64,000 nucleotides of DNA from Mycobacterium gallinarum (GCF_010726765.1 NZ_AP022601.1:5146001-5210000), one strand, 5' to 3'; positions 1 to 9,021 are shown, counted from the stretch's first letter. Notes: generated by a model not told the origin, from the letters alone. Program-made: numbers and translations.

Positions 1-811
1 CGCCGACAAGTTGATCGGCACGCTCGACGAGTTCTCCAAGATCGCGGCGAGTTCGGGTTGCGCCGAGTTGATGGCGTTCGCGACTTCCGCGGTCCGCGAT
101 GCGAAGAACTCCGAAGAATTACTCGCCAGGGTGCACGCCGAGACCGGCGTGGCGCTGCAGGTGCTCAGCGGGGTCGACGAATCCCGGCTGACGTTCCTCG
201 CAGTGCGTCGCTGGTACGGCTGGAGCGCGGGCCGCATCATCAACATCGACATCGGTGGCGGCTCGCTTGAACTGTCGAACGGCGTCGACGAGGAGCCTGA
301 GGTTGCGCTGTCGCTGCCGTTCGGTGCGGGCAGGCTGACGCGGGAATGGCTGCCCGACGATCCCCCGGGCCGCCGCCGCGTGAACATGTTGCGCGACTGG
401 CTGGCCACCGAGCTGGCCGACGCGGGCGCCGAGATGCTCAAGGCGGGCACTCCAGACCTGGCCGTCGCGACCTCGAAGACGTTCCGCTCGCTGGCCCGCC
501 TCACCGGCGCGGCCCCGTCCGGGGCAGGTCCGAGGGTGAAGCGGACGTTGACGGCCACCGGCCTGCGGCAGCTCATAGCATTCATCTCTAGGATGACCGC
601 GGCTGACCGTGCAGAGTTGGAAGGGGTGAGCGCCGAACGGGCGCCGCAGATCGTGGCCGGAGCCTTGGTAGCTGAGGCGAGCATGAAGGCTCTGGATGTC
701 GAAAGCGTGGATATCTGTCCATGGGCATTGCGAGAAGGGCTGATTCTGCGGAAACTCGACAGCGAGGCTGATGGAACTGCCTTGGTGGAGACATCTGTCC
801 AGCGACGCTGA
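1..811 (+). CDS. ppx1: Exopolyphosphatase (Ppx/GppA family), C-terminal part
   Basis: Hydrolyses terminal phosphates of polyphosphate or the pentaphosphate group of pppGpp; cytosolic. The gene enters from the left edge, so its N-terminus is missing and only about 270 residues are visible. The reading frame is open from base 2. The phosphate-binding/ATPase-fold motif [10 protein letters not shown] and the segments RRWYGWSAG and [15 protein letters not shown] closely match what I remember of M. tuberculosis Rv0496. The family is usually about 320-345 residues, so roughly 60-75 residues lie outside the window. The Rv0497-like gene follows on the same strand, as in M. tuberculosis. Identity is firm; whether it prefers polyphosphate or pppGpp cannot be read from the sequence. 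Confidence 0.93.
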   Translation, partial: ADKLIGTLDEFSKIAASSGCAELMAFATSAVRDAKNSEELLARVHAETGVALQVLSGVDESRLTFLAVRRWYGWSAGRIINIDIGGGSLELSNGVDEEPEVALSLPFGAGRLTREWLPDDPPGRRRVNMLRDWLATELADAGAEMLKAGTPDLAVATSKTFRSLARLTGAAPSGAGPRVKRTLTATGLRQLIAFISRMTAADRAELEGVSAERAPQIVAGALVAEASMKALDVESVDICPWALREGLILRKLDSEADGTALVETSVQRR

Positions 812-868
812 CCAGCAGACTGGAGGCTTACACGGCGCCGAATCCAGGGGCCCAGAGGCGAGAGACGA

Positions 869-1996
869 ATGACAGGACCAGAAGACAGCCAGAGCACGCG
901 ACCGATCTCGGTCGCGGAGTTGCTGGCCCGTAACGGCACAATCGGTGCCCCGCCGGTCGGGGGCCGCCGCAGGCGCCGTCGCGGCGACACCGACTCGATC
1001 TCCGTCGCGGAGCTGACCGGTGAGATTCCGATCGTCACCGATCGCGACATCGTCGAACAGCCCGTCGCCGAAGAACCGTCGGCCCAGCCGGATGTCGCCG
1101 AGCCCGTCGAGGTCCCTGTCGAACAGGGCGAATCTGTCGAGCCGCCGGAGCTGACCGGCCCCGCTGTGAGTAACGGCGCCGTCGACCATCAGGACACCGA
1201 CGTGGTCGAAGCGGTCGAGGCCGACGAGGCCGACGAGGCCGATGAGGCCGTCGAACAGGACGCGGCCGATGAGGCCGTCGAACAGGACGCGGCCGACGAG
1301 ACCGACGATGACTATGCCGACGCGGTCACCGACTACGCCGCGCACATGCAGCAGCGGGACACCGACGCCGACGTCGACTTCTTCGCGCCACCGCGGCGCT
1401 CGAATTACGCGCCGCGCCGGTTCGGCGCGCTGGTCGACGCCGAGGAGATGAGCCCCGATCCGGACCCGGTCGACGACGACACCGCCCTGGACTGGTCGGC
1501 GCCCGAGATCGAGTCCGAGGACGACATCGACGCCCTCGATACGGTCGGCGACCTCGAGGACGACGCCAAGGATTCCGACCGCTCGCCGTCCTATCCGCGT
1601 CCCGTAGAGGGTGCGTTGTTCGGCGGCCAGACCGTCGCCGACGACATCGCGCGCAGGGGCGCAGCGCCAACGCCCGAAGACATCGAACTCGACGACCCGG
1701 ATCACGAGATCGAAGCGGCCGAGCCGACGACCATGTCGTCGTTCATGCACGGTGTGTGGATCGTGGGGCAGTGCGTCCTGGCGGTCGCGTTCGGCGCCGG
1801 CCTGTTCGTCGCTTTCGACCAGCTGTGGAAGTGGAACAACATCGTCGCGCTGGTGCTGTCGGTCCTGGTGATTCTCGGCCTCGTCGTCGGGGTGCGGGTG
1901 GTGCGCAAGACCGAGGACATCGGCAGCACGCTGATCGCAGTGGCTGTAGGGGCTCTCGTCACGTTGGGTCCCTTGGCGCTGCTGCAGTCGGGTTGA
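869..1996 (+). CDS. Acidic membrane protein, Rv0497-like
   Basis: Conserved mycobacterial membrane protein of unknown function, 375 residues. The N-terminal 40 residues are basic ([13 protein letters not shown]). A long Asp/Glu-rich, Pro-containing cytoplasmic region (about 50-285) follows, and then two or three hydrophobic helices at the C-terminus (about 295-375, with [20 protein letters not shown] and [20 protein letters not shown]). The acidic region contains short tandem repeats (EAD x3, then two copies of EAVEQDAAD). The ATG is preceded by a GA-rich stretch suitable for ribosome binding. It follows ppx1 by 57 bases. The design (long charged cytosolic domain, C-terminal anchor) suggests a scaffold, but that is inference. 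Confidence 0.85.
   Translation: MTGPEDSQSTRPISVAELLARNGTIGAPPVGGRRRRRRGDTDSISVAELTGEIPIVTDRDIVEQPVAEEPSAQPDVAEPVEVPVEQGESVEPPELTGPAVSNGAVDHQDTDVVEAVEADEADEADEAVEQDAADEAVEQDAADETDDDYADAVTDYAAHMQQRDTDADVDFFAPPRRSNYAPRRFGALVDAEEMSPDPDPVDDDTALDWSAPEIESEDDIDALDTVGDLEDDAKDSDRSPSYPRPVEGALFGGQTVADDIARRGAAPTPEDIELDDPDHEIEAAEPTTMSSFMHGVWIVGQCVLAVAFGAGLFVAFDQLWKWNNIVALVLSVLVILGLVVGVRVVRKTEDIGSTLIAVAVGALVTLGPLALLQSG
1217..1297 (+). repeat. In-frame tandem repeats in the Rv0497-like gene
   Basis: Three 9-base units (gaggccgac or gaggccgat) run directly into two 27-base units that differ only in the last base. All are multiples of three and encode EAD, EAD, EAD and then EAVEQDAAD twice. Such an array can gain or lose units without a frameshift, so length variation between strains is expected. 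Confidence 0.85.
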
Positions 1997-2024
1997 CGGC
2001 GACCACCGCCGCCGAACAGCCAAC

Positions 2025-2870
2025 GTGCGCCCCGCAATCAAGGTCGGTCTGTCGACGGCCTCGGTCTATCCGCTGAGGACCGAGGCTGCTTTCGAGTACG
2101 CCGCAACCCTGGGCTACGACGGTGTCGAGCTGATGGTGTGGGCCGAAACCGTTTCTCAGGACATCGATGCCATCGCCGAGCTGTCCGAGCGCTACGAGAT
2201 GCCGGTGCTGTCGGTACACGCACCCTGTCTGCTGATCTCGCAGCGTGTGTGGGGCGCCAATCCGATCTCGAAACTGGAGCGCAGCGTGCGGGCCGCCGAA
2301 CAGCTCGGCGCACAAACGGTCGTCGTCCATCCGCCGTTCCGGTGGCAGCGCCGGTACGCCGAAGGGTTCAGCACGCAGGTCGCCGAATTGGAGGCGTCCA
2401 GCGAGGTGATGGTGGCGGTGGAGAACATGTTCCCGTTCCGTGCCGACCGGTTCTTCGGTGCGGGCCAGACGTCGATCGAGCGGATGCGCAAACGCGGGGG
2501 TAAGCCAGGACCGGGCATCTCGGCGTTCGCGCCGTCCTACGACCCGCTGGACGGCAACCACGCGCACTACACGCTCGACCTGTCGCATACCGCGACCGCG
2601 GGCACCGACGCCCTCGAGATGGCTCACCGGATGGGTGAGGGCCTGGTGCACCTGCATCTGTGCGACGGCAGCGGCGCGTCAACCGACGAACACCTGGTTC
2701 CCGGCCGCGGCACCCAGCCGACCGTCGAGGTGTGCGAGATGCTGGCGGCGAGCGACTTCTCCGGGCATGTGATCCTTGAGGTGACGACGTCGGGGGCGCG
2801 GTCGGCGAGTGAGCGCGAGGCGCTGCTGGCCGAGTCCCTGCAGTTCGCTCGCGCCAATCTGCTGCGCTGA
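2025..2870 (+). CDS. Sugar phosphate isomerase/epimerase-like TIM-barrel protein
   Basis: Xylose isomerase-like TIM-barrel protein of 281 residues, corresponding to Rv0498. It starts with a GTG (MRPAIKVGLSTASVYP). Typical barrel features are GYDGVELMVW near residue 30, LSVHAPC near 65, VVHPPFRWQ near 105, and the metal-ligand-like strands VENMFPF, LDLSHT and LVHLHLCDG. VILEVTTSG near the end supplies the last conserved Glu. It lies 28 bases after the Rv0497-like gene and 16 before the next, so all are probably co-transcribed. The substrate is unknown; the fold also covers endonuclease IV and inosose dehydratases. Confidence 0.82.
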   Translation: MRPAIKVGLSTASVYPLRTEAAFEYAATLGYDGVELMVWAETVSQDIDAIAELSERYEMPVLSVHAPCLLISQRVWGANPISKLERSVRAAEQLGAQTVVVHPPFRWQRRYAEGFSTQVAELEASSEVMVAVENMFPFRADRFFGAGQTSIERMRKRGGKPGPGISAFAPSYDPLDGNHAHYTLDLSHTATAGTDALEMAHRMGEGLVHLHLCDGSGASTDEHLVPGRGTQPTVEVCEMLAASDFSGHVILEVTTSGARSASEREALLAESLQFARANLLR

Positions 2871-2886
2871 CCGAGGTGAGGATCCC

Positions 2887-3699
2887 ATGCCGAGCTCGAC
2901 CCTGTTCACCGATGCCATGGCGCTGACGAGCGCCGGCGACGGCGTGTATGACGGTGAGCTGAACGAACATTGGACGATCGGCGAAAAGGTGCACGGCGGG
3001 GCGATGCTGGCGCTGTGCGCCAACGCTGCGCGCACCGAGCATGGGGGAGATGTTCAGCCGATTGCGATCTCGGGCAACTTCCTGTGGGCACCCGATCCCG
3101 GCCCGATGCGTCTGACGACGACCGTGCGCAAGCGGGGCCGTCGCGTCAGCCTCATCGACGTCGAACTCCATCAAGGTGACAGGACAGCGGTGCGGGCGTC
3201 GGTGACGCTGGGGGAGCCAGAGCATCACGTGCCTCCGCTGCTTTCGGTCAATCCCGTCATCCCGCTGATGCAGCCGGAACCGCCGCCTGGGCTGGACCCG
3301 ATCGGCCCCGGCCACCGGATGGCCGACATCGTCCATCTGGCGCACGGGTGCGATATCCGTCCGTCGCTGACGACGATGGAGCCGCGCGCCGACGGTGGTC
3401 CGCCGGTGATCGAGTACTGGGTTCGCCCCAAGGGGGTGGCACCCGACGTGCTGTTCGCACTGCTGTGCGGCGATGTGTCGGCTCCGGTGACGTTCGGGGT
3501 CAACAGGTTCGGTTGGGCGCCTACCGTGCAACTGACCGCCTATCTGCGGGCATTGCCTGCCGACGGCTGGCTGCGGGTGCTGTGTACGACGGTGCAGATC
3601 GGCCAGGACTGGTTCGACGAGGACCACATCGTCGTCGACTGCGCGGGGCACATCGTCGTGCAAAGCCGCCAGCTGGCGTTGGTGCCGCCCCCGCAGTAA
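2887..3699 (+). CDS. Acyl-CoA thioesterase family protein (Rv0499-like)
   Basis: Predicted hotdog-fold thioesterase of the TesB/4HBT-like type, 270 residues. The chosen ATG has a strong GAGGTGAGGA ribosome site just upstream. The N-terminal half carries WTIGEKVHGGAMLALCANAA, the usual helix-start segment of acyl-CoA thioesterases, and the double-hotdog pattern recurs around GDVSAPVTFGVNRFGWAPTVQ. No signal peptide or membrane helix is seen. It follows the isomerase-like gene by 16 bases. The substrate is unknown, and assignment is by fold pattern only. Confidence 0.72.
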   Translation: MPSSTLFTDAMALTSAGDGVYDGELNEHWTIGEKVHGGAMLALCANAARTEHGGDVQPIAISGNFLWAPDPGPMRLTTTVRKRGRRVSLIDVELHQGDRTAVRASVTLGEPEHHVPPLLSVNPVIPLMQPEPPPGLDPIGPGHRMADIVHLAHGCDIRPSLTTMEPRADGGPPVIEYWVRPKGVAPDVLFALLCGDVSAPVTFGVNRFGWAPTVQLTAYLRALPADGWLRVLCTTVQIGQDWFDEDHIVVDCAGHIVVQSRQLALVPPPQ

Positions 3700-3717
3700 C
3701 CGCGCGCTGCATCTGCA

Positions 3718-4602
3718 ATGCTTGCCCGCATGGCCAGAATCGCGATCATCGGTGGCGGGAGTATGGGCGAGGCGCTGCTGTCGGGCATGCTGCGCGCCGG
3801 TCGGCAGGTCAAGGACCTGGTGGTTGCGGAGAAGGATCCCGACCGCGCCAAGTTCCTGTCGGAGACGTACTCGGTGCTGGTCACGACGGTGGGTGACGCG
3901 GTCGACACCGCGACGTACGTCATCGTGGCGGTGAAGCCGTTCGACGTCGAGGGGCTGGTCGCCGAGATCGCCGATGCCGCGGCCAGGGCCGAAACCGATA
4001 CTGCCGAAAAGGTTTTCGTGACTGTCGCGGCCGGCGTCACGGCGGCGTTCTATGAGAACAAGCTGCCTGCGGGGTCGCCTGTCATCCGGGTGATGCCCAA
4101 CGCCCCGGTCGTCGTCGGGGGCGGGGTGAGCGCCTTGGCGCCGGGCCGCTTCGCTACTGCAGACCACCTCAAAGGGGTGTCGTCGATCTTCGACGCGGTA
4201 GGCGGTGTGCTCACCGTGCCGGAGTCACAGCTCGACGCCGTCACCGCCGTGTCCGGATCGGGTCCGGCCTACTTCTTCCTGATGGTCGAGGCCTTGGTGG
4301 ACGCGGGCGTGGCCGCGGGTCTGTCGCGGTCGGTGGCGACCGATCTGGTCGTGCAAACGATGGCGGGTTCGGCCGCTATGTTGCTGGAGCGGCTCGATGA
4401 GGCGCAGCCGTCGGGGGAAGTCGCGCTGGGGACGGCGATCGACACCACGGCGGCTCAGCTACGCGCGACAGTTACCTCGCCCGGGGGTACCACCGCAGCT
4501 GGTCTGCGAGAACTCGAACGAGGCGGTTTGCGGGCCGCCGTAGCTTCCGCGGTCGAAGCCGCAAAAACCCGGTCTGAGCAGCTGGGAATTACATCCCAGT
4601 AA
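3718..4602 (+). CDS. proC: Pyrroline-5-carboxylate reductase
   Basis: Last step of proline synthesis: reduces pyrroline-5-carboxylate with NAD(P)H in the cytosol. The 294-residue product has the N-terminal dinucleotide motif GGGSMGEALLSGML, the VAVKPFDVE segment, VIRVMPNAPV and the family signature TAVSGSGPAYFFLMVEALVDAG, followed by TSPGGTTAAGLRELERGG. Length matches the family. The ATG given matches the start I recall for M. tuberculosis ProC. A second ATG four codons on (MARIAIIGGG) is equally plausible and might be leaderless. It follows the Rv0499-like gene by 18 bases. Confidence 0.97.
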   Translation: MLARMARIAIIGGGSMGEALLSGMLRAGRQVKDLVVAEKDPDRAKFLSETYSVLVTTVGDAVDTATYVIVAVKPFDVEGLVAEIADAAARAETDTAEKVFVTVAAGVTAAFYENKLPAGSPVIRVMPNAPVVVGGGVSALAPGRFATADHLKGVSSIFDAVGGVLTVPESQLDAVTAVSGSGPAYFFLMVEALVDAGVAAGLSRSVATDLVVQTMAGSAAMLLERLDEAQPSGEVALGTAIDTTAAQLRATVTSPGGTTAAGLRELERGGLRAAVASAVEAAKTRSEQLGITSQ

Positions 4603-4605
4603 TTC

Positions 4606-4623
4606 AATCAATTCAAATTGATT
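4606..4623. promoter_or_regulatory. AT-rich 18-base palindrome before the HTH gene
   Basis: AATCAATT-CA-AATTGATT, two perfect 8-base arms around a 2-base centre, starts four bases after the proC stop codon. It is one of the few AT-rich islands in this GC-rich window. A second inverted pair (CTGGGA...TCCCAG) spans the last proC codons just before it. It could be an operator for the downstream excisionase-like gene, or part of a terminator; neither role is shown. Confidence 0.4.
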
Positions 4624-4741
4624 AGCCCACACCCGTCGCAGTAACCCCATACGCCACGCTATTCTCCTCGTGTAAGCACGGGTTGGTGCCAGCGGTGGGG
4701 AAGCTGCTGGGACTGCTCGTGCCTGAACTGAATGGGTTGCG

Positions 4742-4999
4742 ATGACGTCTATGAACGGGCCATCGGGTCGTGATTCGGCGAGCGGCAAGCGGGACAGCAG
4801 CGGTTCCGACGGCCAGCCGCCTCGTGCTCAATTTCTCACCGTCGCGGAAGTGGCCAGCCTGATGCGGGTCAGCAAGATGACGGTATATCGCTTGGTGCAC
4901 AACGGAGAGTTGCCCGCAGTGCGTGTCGGCCGCTCTTTCCGCGTGCACGCCAAGGCAGTGCACGACATGCTCGAAAGCTCGTACTTCGACGCGGGCTGA
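4742..4999 (+). CDS. Excisionase-family helix-turn-helix protein (Rv0500A-like)
   Basis: Small MerR/excisionase-type DNA-binding protein, 85 residues. A disordered Ser/Gly-rich N-terminus of about 30 residues precedes a winged HTH: FLTVAEVASLMRVSKMTVYR, then LVHNGELPAVRVGRSFRVHA. That is the whole protein, so it should act as a DNA-binding or architectural factor without an effector domain. It lies 139 bases after proC with its own upstream region, which contains an AT-rich palindrome. It corresponds to the small gene annotated Rv0500A in M. tuberculosis. Targets are unknown. Confidence 0.88.
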   Translation: MTSMNGPSGRDSASGKRDSSGSDGQPPRAQFLTVAEVASLMRVSKMTVYRLVHNGELPAVRVGRSFRVHAKAVHDMLESSYFDAG

Positions 5000-5161
5000 T
5001 TGTTTGGTTGTCCTCGCCCCGCACCGCTGACCACCGAGCCCGATGTCACCGAGCCTTCCGGCTCCGTCACGCGCTTTTCGTTTAGCCTGACCGCCCAGGT
5101 AAGGTAGCGGGTCGAGTCACGTGCGCGGAAGTGCACAAACATCATCTAGATTGCGGAGTTC

Positions 5162-5263
5162 ATGGGTTCAGTCATCAAGAAGCGGCGCAAGCGTATGTCG
5201 AAGAAGAAGCACCGCAAGCTGCTTCGTCGCACCAGGGTCCAGCGCAGAAAACTCGGCAAGTAG
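5162..5263 (+). CDS. Small ribosomal protein bS22 (Rv0500B-like, AURKAIP1/Cox24 domain)
   Basis: A 33-residue, extremely basic protein (about 20 Lys/Arg) starting [20 protein letters not shown]. This is the mycobacterial small-subunit protein identified in ribosome structures as bS22, related to the AURKAIP1/Cox24 domain. It has its own upstream region with a plausible -10 (TAAGGT) about 55 bases before the ATG. Its position between the HTH gene and galE2 is the same as in M. tuberculosis. Easily missed by gene finders because of its size. Confidence 0.93.
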
Positions 5264-5280
5264 TTCTCGCGCTCGGTCGC

Positions 5281-5286
5281 TAGGCT
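5281..5286 (+). promoter_or_regulatory. -10 element TAGGCT for leaderless galE2 transcript
   Basis: TAGGCT fits the mycobacterial TANNNT -10 consensus and ends exactly six bases before the galE2 ATG, which places the transcription start at or next to the start codon. No ribosome-binding site is present. The same spacing recurs before several other genes in the window. Confidence 0.55.
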
Positions 5287-5292
5287 GACCGG

Positions 5293-6369
5293 ATGGATTC
5301 TGAGGGTCGTTCTCCAGACGACACCGTCCACTACCCGAAGGTCGTGCTTGTCACGGGCGCATGCCGATTTCTCGGCGGGTATCTGACGGCACGGTTGGCC
5401 CAGAACCCGCTGATCAATCACGTCATCGCCGTCGACGCCATCGCCCCGAGCAAGGATCTGCTGCGCAGAATGGGTCGCGCCGAGTTCGTGCGTGCCGACA
5501 TCCGTAACCCGTTCATTGCGAAGGTCATCCGCAACGGTGAGGTCGACACCGTTGTGCACGCCGCCGCGGCCTCCTACGCGCCGCGAGCCGGGGGGCGGGC
5601 CGTGCTCAAAGAGCTCAACGTGATGGGCGCGATCCAGCTGTTCGCCGCCTGCCAGAAGGCACCGACGGTGCGCAGGGTGATCGTGAAGTCGACGTCGGAG
5701 GTCTACGGCTCACACCCGCACGATCCCGTCCTGTTCACCGAGGCCAGCGGTGCGAGGCGGCCACCGGGCGAGGGCTTCGCCCGCGACAGCATCGACATCG
5801 AGGGCTACGCCCGCGGTCTCGGTCGGCGAAGGCCCGACATCACGGTCTCGATCCTGCGGCTGGCCAACATGATCGGTCCCGCGATGGACACCGCGTTGTC
5901 GCGGTATCTCGCAGGTCCGGTGGTGCCGACGGTCATCGGCCACGACGCGCGACTGCAGCTGCTGCACGAACAGGACGCGCTCGGCGCTTTGGAGCGCGCG
6001 ACGATGGCGGGCAAGTCGGGCACCTTCAACATCGGTGCCACCGGGATCATGATGATGAGCCAGGCCATCCGGCGCGCCGGGCGCATCGCCCTGCCGGTAC
6101 CTCGGTCCGCGCTCTCCGCTGTGGATTCGCTGTCGCGCGCAACTCGCTACACTGAGGTCGATCGAGAGCAGCTTGACTACTTGAGCTACGGCCGCGTCAT
6201 GGATACGACACGTATGCGTAACGAGCTTGGCTACAGCCCGAAGTGGACAACCTTGGAAGCGTTTGACGATTACGTGAGAGGTCGCGGGTTGACTCCGATC
6301 ATCGACCCGAAATGGGTACGCTCAATGGAGAGTCGCGCCGTGTCCATGGCGCAGCGGTGGGGAAGATAA
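5293..6369 (+). CDS. galE2: NAD-dependent epimerase/dehydratase (GalE2-like, Rv0501)
   Basis: Extended short-chain dehydrogenase of 358 residues acting on a nucleotide sugar or related NAD(P)-linked substrate. The nucleotide motif appears as VTGACRFLGGYL (about 22-33), with Cys-Arg where TGGAGFIG is usual. DIRNP, VVHAAAASYAPRA and STSEVYGSHP follow. No clear YxxxK dyad is visible, so the epimerase name is by homology to Rv0501, not a demonstrated activity. The ATG sits six bases after TAGGCT, suggesting a leaderless transcript. The downstream acyltransferase gene starts 39 bases later on the same strand. Confidence 0.85.
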   Translation: MDSEGRSPDDTVHYPKVVLVTGACRFLGGYLTARLAQNPLINHVIAVDAIAPSKDLLRRMGRAEFVRADIRNPFIAKVIRNGEVDTVVHAAAASYAPRAGGRAVLKELNVMGAIQLFAACQKAPTVRRVIVKSTSEVYGSHPHDPVLFTEASGARRPPGEGFARDSIDIEGYARGLGRRRPDITVSILRLANMIGPAMDTALSRYLAGPVVPTVIGHDARLQLLHEQDALGALERATMAGKSGTFNIGATGIMMMSQAIRRAGRIALPVPRSALSAVDSLSRATRYTEVDREQLDYLSYGRVMDTTRMRNELGYSPKWTTLEAFDDYVRGRGLTPIIDPKWVRSMESRAVSMAQRWGR

Positions 6370-6408
6370 CAGCAACGATTCGAATCGGGTCGGGGAGAAG
6401 GTACGAAG

Positions 6409-7479
6409 GTGGCGGGCGAGTCGAAGGCCAAAGTCATTCCGCTGCATTCCAATTCGGGTCGATCGACGGCCCAGCGGCGGGCTGCGGCAGCGCGCGCGGA
6501 GAGTTCCCGTCGACATCCGTCCGTGTTCTCCGACAGCGGTGCGCACGCCTCCGCTGAGCAGATCGCCGCGGTCGTTCGCGAAATCGATCAGGCCCGTGGC
6601 GGCGCCGCGGGTGCCGGCGCCACCGACGCGACTCCCTCCGAACTCGCCAAACGAATAGGTGCGGGAGCTGAATTCATCCGCCAGCGGATGATGGGCGACT
6701 ACACCGTCGACGAGTTCGGCTTCGATCCCCACCTCAATAACGCAATCTTCTTGCCTTTGCTGCGAGGGCTTTTCAAGTCGTGGTTCCGGGTCGAGGTCAG
6801 CGGTATCGAGAACCTCCCGGAAACCGGTGCCGCGTTGGTCGTCGCCAACCATGCCGGGGTGTTGCCCTTCGACGGGCTGATGACCTCAGTGGCGGTACAC
6901 GACAACCATCCAACCAATCGCGATCTGCGCCTGCTGGCCGCCGACATGGTATTCGACATGCCCTTTCTCGGGCAGGCTGCGCGCAAGGCCGGGCACACCA
7001 TGGCCTGCACGTCCGATGCGCACAGGCTATTGGCAGCCGGGGAACTCACCGCGGTCTTCCCCGAGGGCTATAAGGGTTTGGGCAAGCACTTCAAGGACCG
7101 CTACAAGCTGCAGCGGTTCGGCCGCGGCGGGTTCGTTGCCGCGGCCCTGCGGACCAAGGCGCCGATCGTGCCGTGCTCGATCGTCGGATCCGAAGAGATC
7201 TATCCGATGATCGCCGACGTCAAGCTGTTGGCCCGCCTGCTCGGCCTGCCGTACTTCCCCGTCACACCGCTGTTCCCGCTGGCCGGGCCCGTCGGCCTGG
7301 TGCCGCTTCCGTCGAAGTGGCACATCCAGTTCGGCGAGCCGATCTACACGTCGGATTACGACGAAGCGTCCGCCGATGATCCGATGGTGACCTTTGAGCT
7401 GACCGACCACGTCCGCGAGACCATCCAGCAGACGCTCTACCAGCTGTTGGCCAACCGGCGGAACGCCTTCTTCGGGTAG
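6409..7479 (+). CDS. Lysophospholipid acyltransferase family protein (Rv0502-like)
   Basis: Membrane-associated acyltransferase of 356 residues, GTG start. An Ala/Arg/Ser-rich N-terminal region of about 90 residues has no fold I recognise. The PlsC-type domain follows: NHAGVLPFDG (about 147-156) is the catalytic His block, with His and Asp separated by six residues instead of the usual four, as in the DGAT2-like branch. FPEGYKGLGKHFKDRYKLQRFGRGGF carries the second conserved Glu-Gly block, and APIVPCSIVGSEEIYP the third. It probably transfers an acyl chain to a glycerolipid; the substrate is unknown. In M. tuberculosis cmaA2 follows this gene; here it is absent. Confidence 0.85.
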   Translation: MAGESKAKVIPLHSNSGRSTAQRRAAAARAESSRRHPSVFSDSGAHASAEQIAAVVREIDQARGGAAGAGATDATPSELAKRIGAGAEFIRQRMMGDYTVDEFGFDPHLNNAIFLPLLRGLFKSWFRVEVSGIENLPETGAALVVANHAGVLPFDGLMTSVAVHDNHPTNRDLRLLAADMVFDMPFLGQAARKAGHTMACTSDAHRLLAAGELTAVFPEGYKGLGKHFKDRYKLQRFGRGGFVAAALRTKAPIVPCSIVGSEEIYPMIADVKLLARLLGLPYFPVTPLFPLAGPVGLVPLPSKWHIQFGEPIYTSDYDEASADDPMVTFELTDHVRETIQQTLYQLLANRRNAFFG

Positions 7480-7492
7480 CGGCGCGTAACGG

Positions 7493-7519
7493 AAGCTAGC
7501 TCTGCTTAGAGCTTTGCTT
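7493..7519. terminator. Imperfect hairpin between convergent genes
   Basis: AAGC-t-AGCTCT-gctt-AGAGCT-tt-GCTT forms a bulged hairpin between the ends of the acyltransferase gene and the opposing dehydratase gene, overlapping the stop codon of the latter. Its position fits a bidirectional terminator. There is no U-tract, as is common in mycobacteria. Confidence 0.35.
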
Positions 7520-8035
7520 GGCAATCATTTTCGCGATGGCGTCGTCGCGCGCCGCGGCGATCCGTGCGCTCACCTCGTCGGCCTCGGTGTCGGATTCGGC
7601 TTCGCCCATCACCGTGACGATGCTGGTGATCACCGGCTTGCCCTCGGCGTCGGTCACCTCACCGCGGATCTCGGTGAGAATCGCGCCGTGCGACTCCATG
7701 ACCGAGTCCAGATAGGAATCGAAATACAGCTTGTCGCCCGCCAGGATGGGCCGGTGGAAGACCAACTTCTGATCGCGGTGCAGTACCCGCTCCATGTTGA
7801 TCGGCACATCGAACTGGTTGAAGAGCTCCATCTGTACCCGACGGCCCGCCACCGCCAGGAACGTCAGTGACGCGACGAGGGCGTCGTGGCCGTACTCCTT
7901 GGCGGCTTCCTCGGAGTAGTGCGCCGGGTGCTCGTCTTTGACCGCACGCGCGAACTCACGGATCTTCTCCCGGTTGACCTCGAAATAGTCGGGGTAGCGG
8001 TAGTGGGTCCCGATGATGTCTTCAGCGATAGCCAT
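7496..8035 (-). CDS. FAS1-type (MaoC/HadA-like) dehydratase, Rv0504c-like
   Basis: Hotdog-fold protein of 179 residues from the UPF0336 family, paralogous to HadA/HadC of the mycolic-acid FAS-II cycle. Typical segments are [20 protein letters not shown], a HPAHY motif, the conserved [10 protein letters not shown] region, and [20 protein letters not shown]. HadA-type subunits bind substrate and need a catalytic HadB-type partner; no hadB is adjacent, so the protein's role here is unclear. It is convergent with the acyltransferase gene and 51 bases upstream of none other than the serB1 stop, in the same direction. Confidence 0.85.
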   Translation of the reverse strand: MAIAEDIIGTHYRYPDYFEVNREKIREFARAVKDEHPAHYSEEAAKEYGHDALVASLTFLAVAGRRVQMELFNQFDVPINMERVLHRDQKLVFHRPILAGDKLYFDSYLDSVMESHGAILTEIRGEVTDAEGKPVITSIVTVMGEAESDTEADEVSARIAAARDDAIAKMIAKQSSKQS

Positions 8036-8086
8036 GGCGTTCTCTTCGTCTCGTGATGTGCGGGCGCGAGCCTATCAGCGCTGGTC

Positions 8087-8989
8087 TCAGCGGCCGTCCT
8101 GGCGCCGCGACACTACCGCCGCCAATGCGCCGCCTGCGGCGCCCAGCGCCAGCGCCGACGGCACCCCGATGCGCGCGGCCTTACGCGCGGTGCGGAAGTC
8201 GCGGATCTCCCATCCGCGCTCCCTTGCGAGATCACGCAAGGCGGCGTCCGGATTGATCGCCACCGCGGTGCCGACCAGCGACAGCATCGGGACGTCGTTG
8301 AAGCTGTCCGAATACGCGGTGCAGCGCCGTAGGTTCAGGCCCTCCCGGATGGCCAGCGCCCGTACCGCATGCGCTTTACCTGCACCGTGCAGAATGTCGC
8401 CGACGAGCCGGCCGGTGAACACACCGTCGATCGATTCGGCGACGGTGCCCAGCGCACCGGTCAGCCCGAGCCGCTTGGCGATGGTGGCCGCCAGCTCGTA
8501 GGGCGTCGCGGTGACCAACCACACTTGTTGGCCGGCGTCGAGGTGCATCTGTGTCAGGGCGCGAGTGCCCGGCCAGATCTTGTCGGCGATGATCTGGTCG
8601 TAGATGTCCTCGCCGAGGGCCATCAGTTCCTCGGTCGACCGGCCCTCGATGAACGCGAGCGCCTTTCGCTTACCGGCGGCGACGTCGTCGCTGTTCTCCC
8701 GGCCGAGAAGTTGAAACTTGGCTTGCGCGTAAGCGAATCGGCCAAGATCGCCGTAGGTGAAGTACTTGCGGGCGGCCAGCCCACGCGCGAAATGCACCAG
8801 CGACGACCCGTGTACGAGCGTGTTGTCGACGTCGAAGAACGCCGCTGCGGTCAAGTCGGGCGGCGGGGCGCCTGCTGCGCTGGGCTCATCCAGGTCGAAG
8901 ACCGCCGCACCCGCACTGGCCTCGCCTGCGAGCTTTTGATCATCGGCGTCTGTCCCCCCGGAGGGCTCGATGACGTCGGAGTCGGACAC
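8087..8989 (-). CDS. serB1: HAD-IB hydrolase, SerB1-like
   Basis: Haloacid dehalogenase superfamily phosphatase of 300 residues, matching Rv0505c. Motif [21 protein letters not shown] (about 50-68) has the DxDxT nucleophile pair. [11 protein letters not shown] is motif II (Thr), GKAHAVRAL supplies the Lys, and [15 protein letters not shown] is motif III/IV. The C-terminus has a hydrophobic Ala/Gly segment ([19 protein letters not shown]), a possible membrane anchor. The first 45 residues are acidic and look disordered. Annotated as phosphoserine phosphatase in M. tuberculosis, but the HAD-IB family also acts on phospholipid-type substrates. The GTG start has weak upstream support. Confidence 0.85.
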   Translation of the reverse strand: MSDSDVIEPSGGTDADDQKLAGEASAGAAVFDLDEPSAAGAPPPDLTAAAFFDVDNTLVHGSSLVHFARGLAARKYFTYGDLGRFAYAQAKFQLLGRENSDDVAAGKRKALAFIEGRSTEELMALGEDIYDQIIADKIWPGTRALTQMHLDAGQQVWLVTATPYELAATIAKRLGLTGALGTVAESIDGVFTGRLVGDILHGAGKAHAVRALAIREGLNLRRCTAYSDSFNDVPMLSLVGTAVAINPDAALRDLARERGWEIRDFRTARKAARIGVPSALALGAAGGALAAVVSRRQDGR

Positions 8990-9015
8990 GAATTCAGCCT
9001 AGGTCACCGTGCGGA

Positions 9016-9021
9016 GATACT
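9016..9021 (+). promoter_or_regulatory. -10 element GATACT, leaderless start of the glutaredoxin-like gene
   Basis: GATACT ends exactly six bases before the ATG at 9028. It departs from TANNNT only at the first base. The spacing equals that seen before several other genes here, arguing for a leaderless mRNA. Confidence 0.45.

Noticed and set aside
119..2041. 640-codon open frame on the minus strand
   Set aside because: It is antisense to ppx1 and the Rv0497-like gene, which have recognised domains; the translation is Arg/Gly/Asp-rich with no motif. High GC leaves long false frames.
5051..5064. GAGCC-ttcc-GGCTC hairpin after the HTH gene
   Set aside because: Five-base stem only, followed by a mixed T-rich stretch; too weak to call a terminator.
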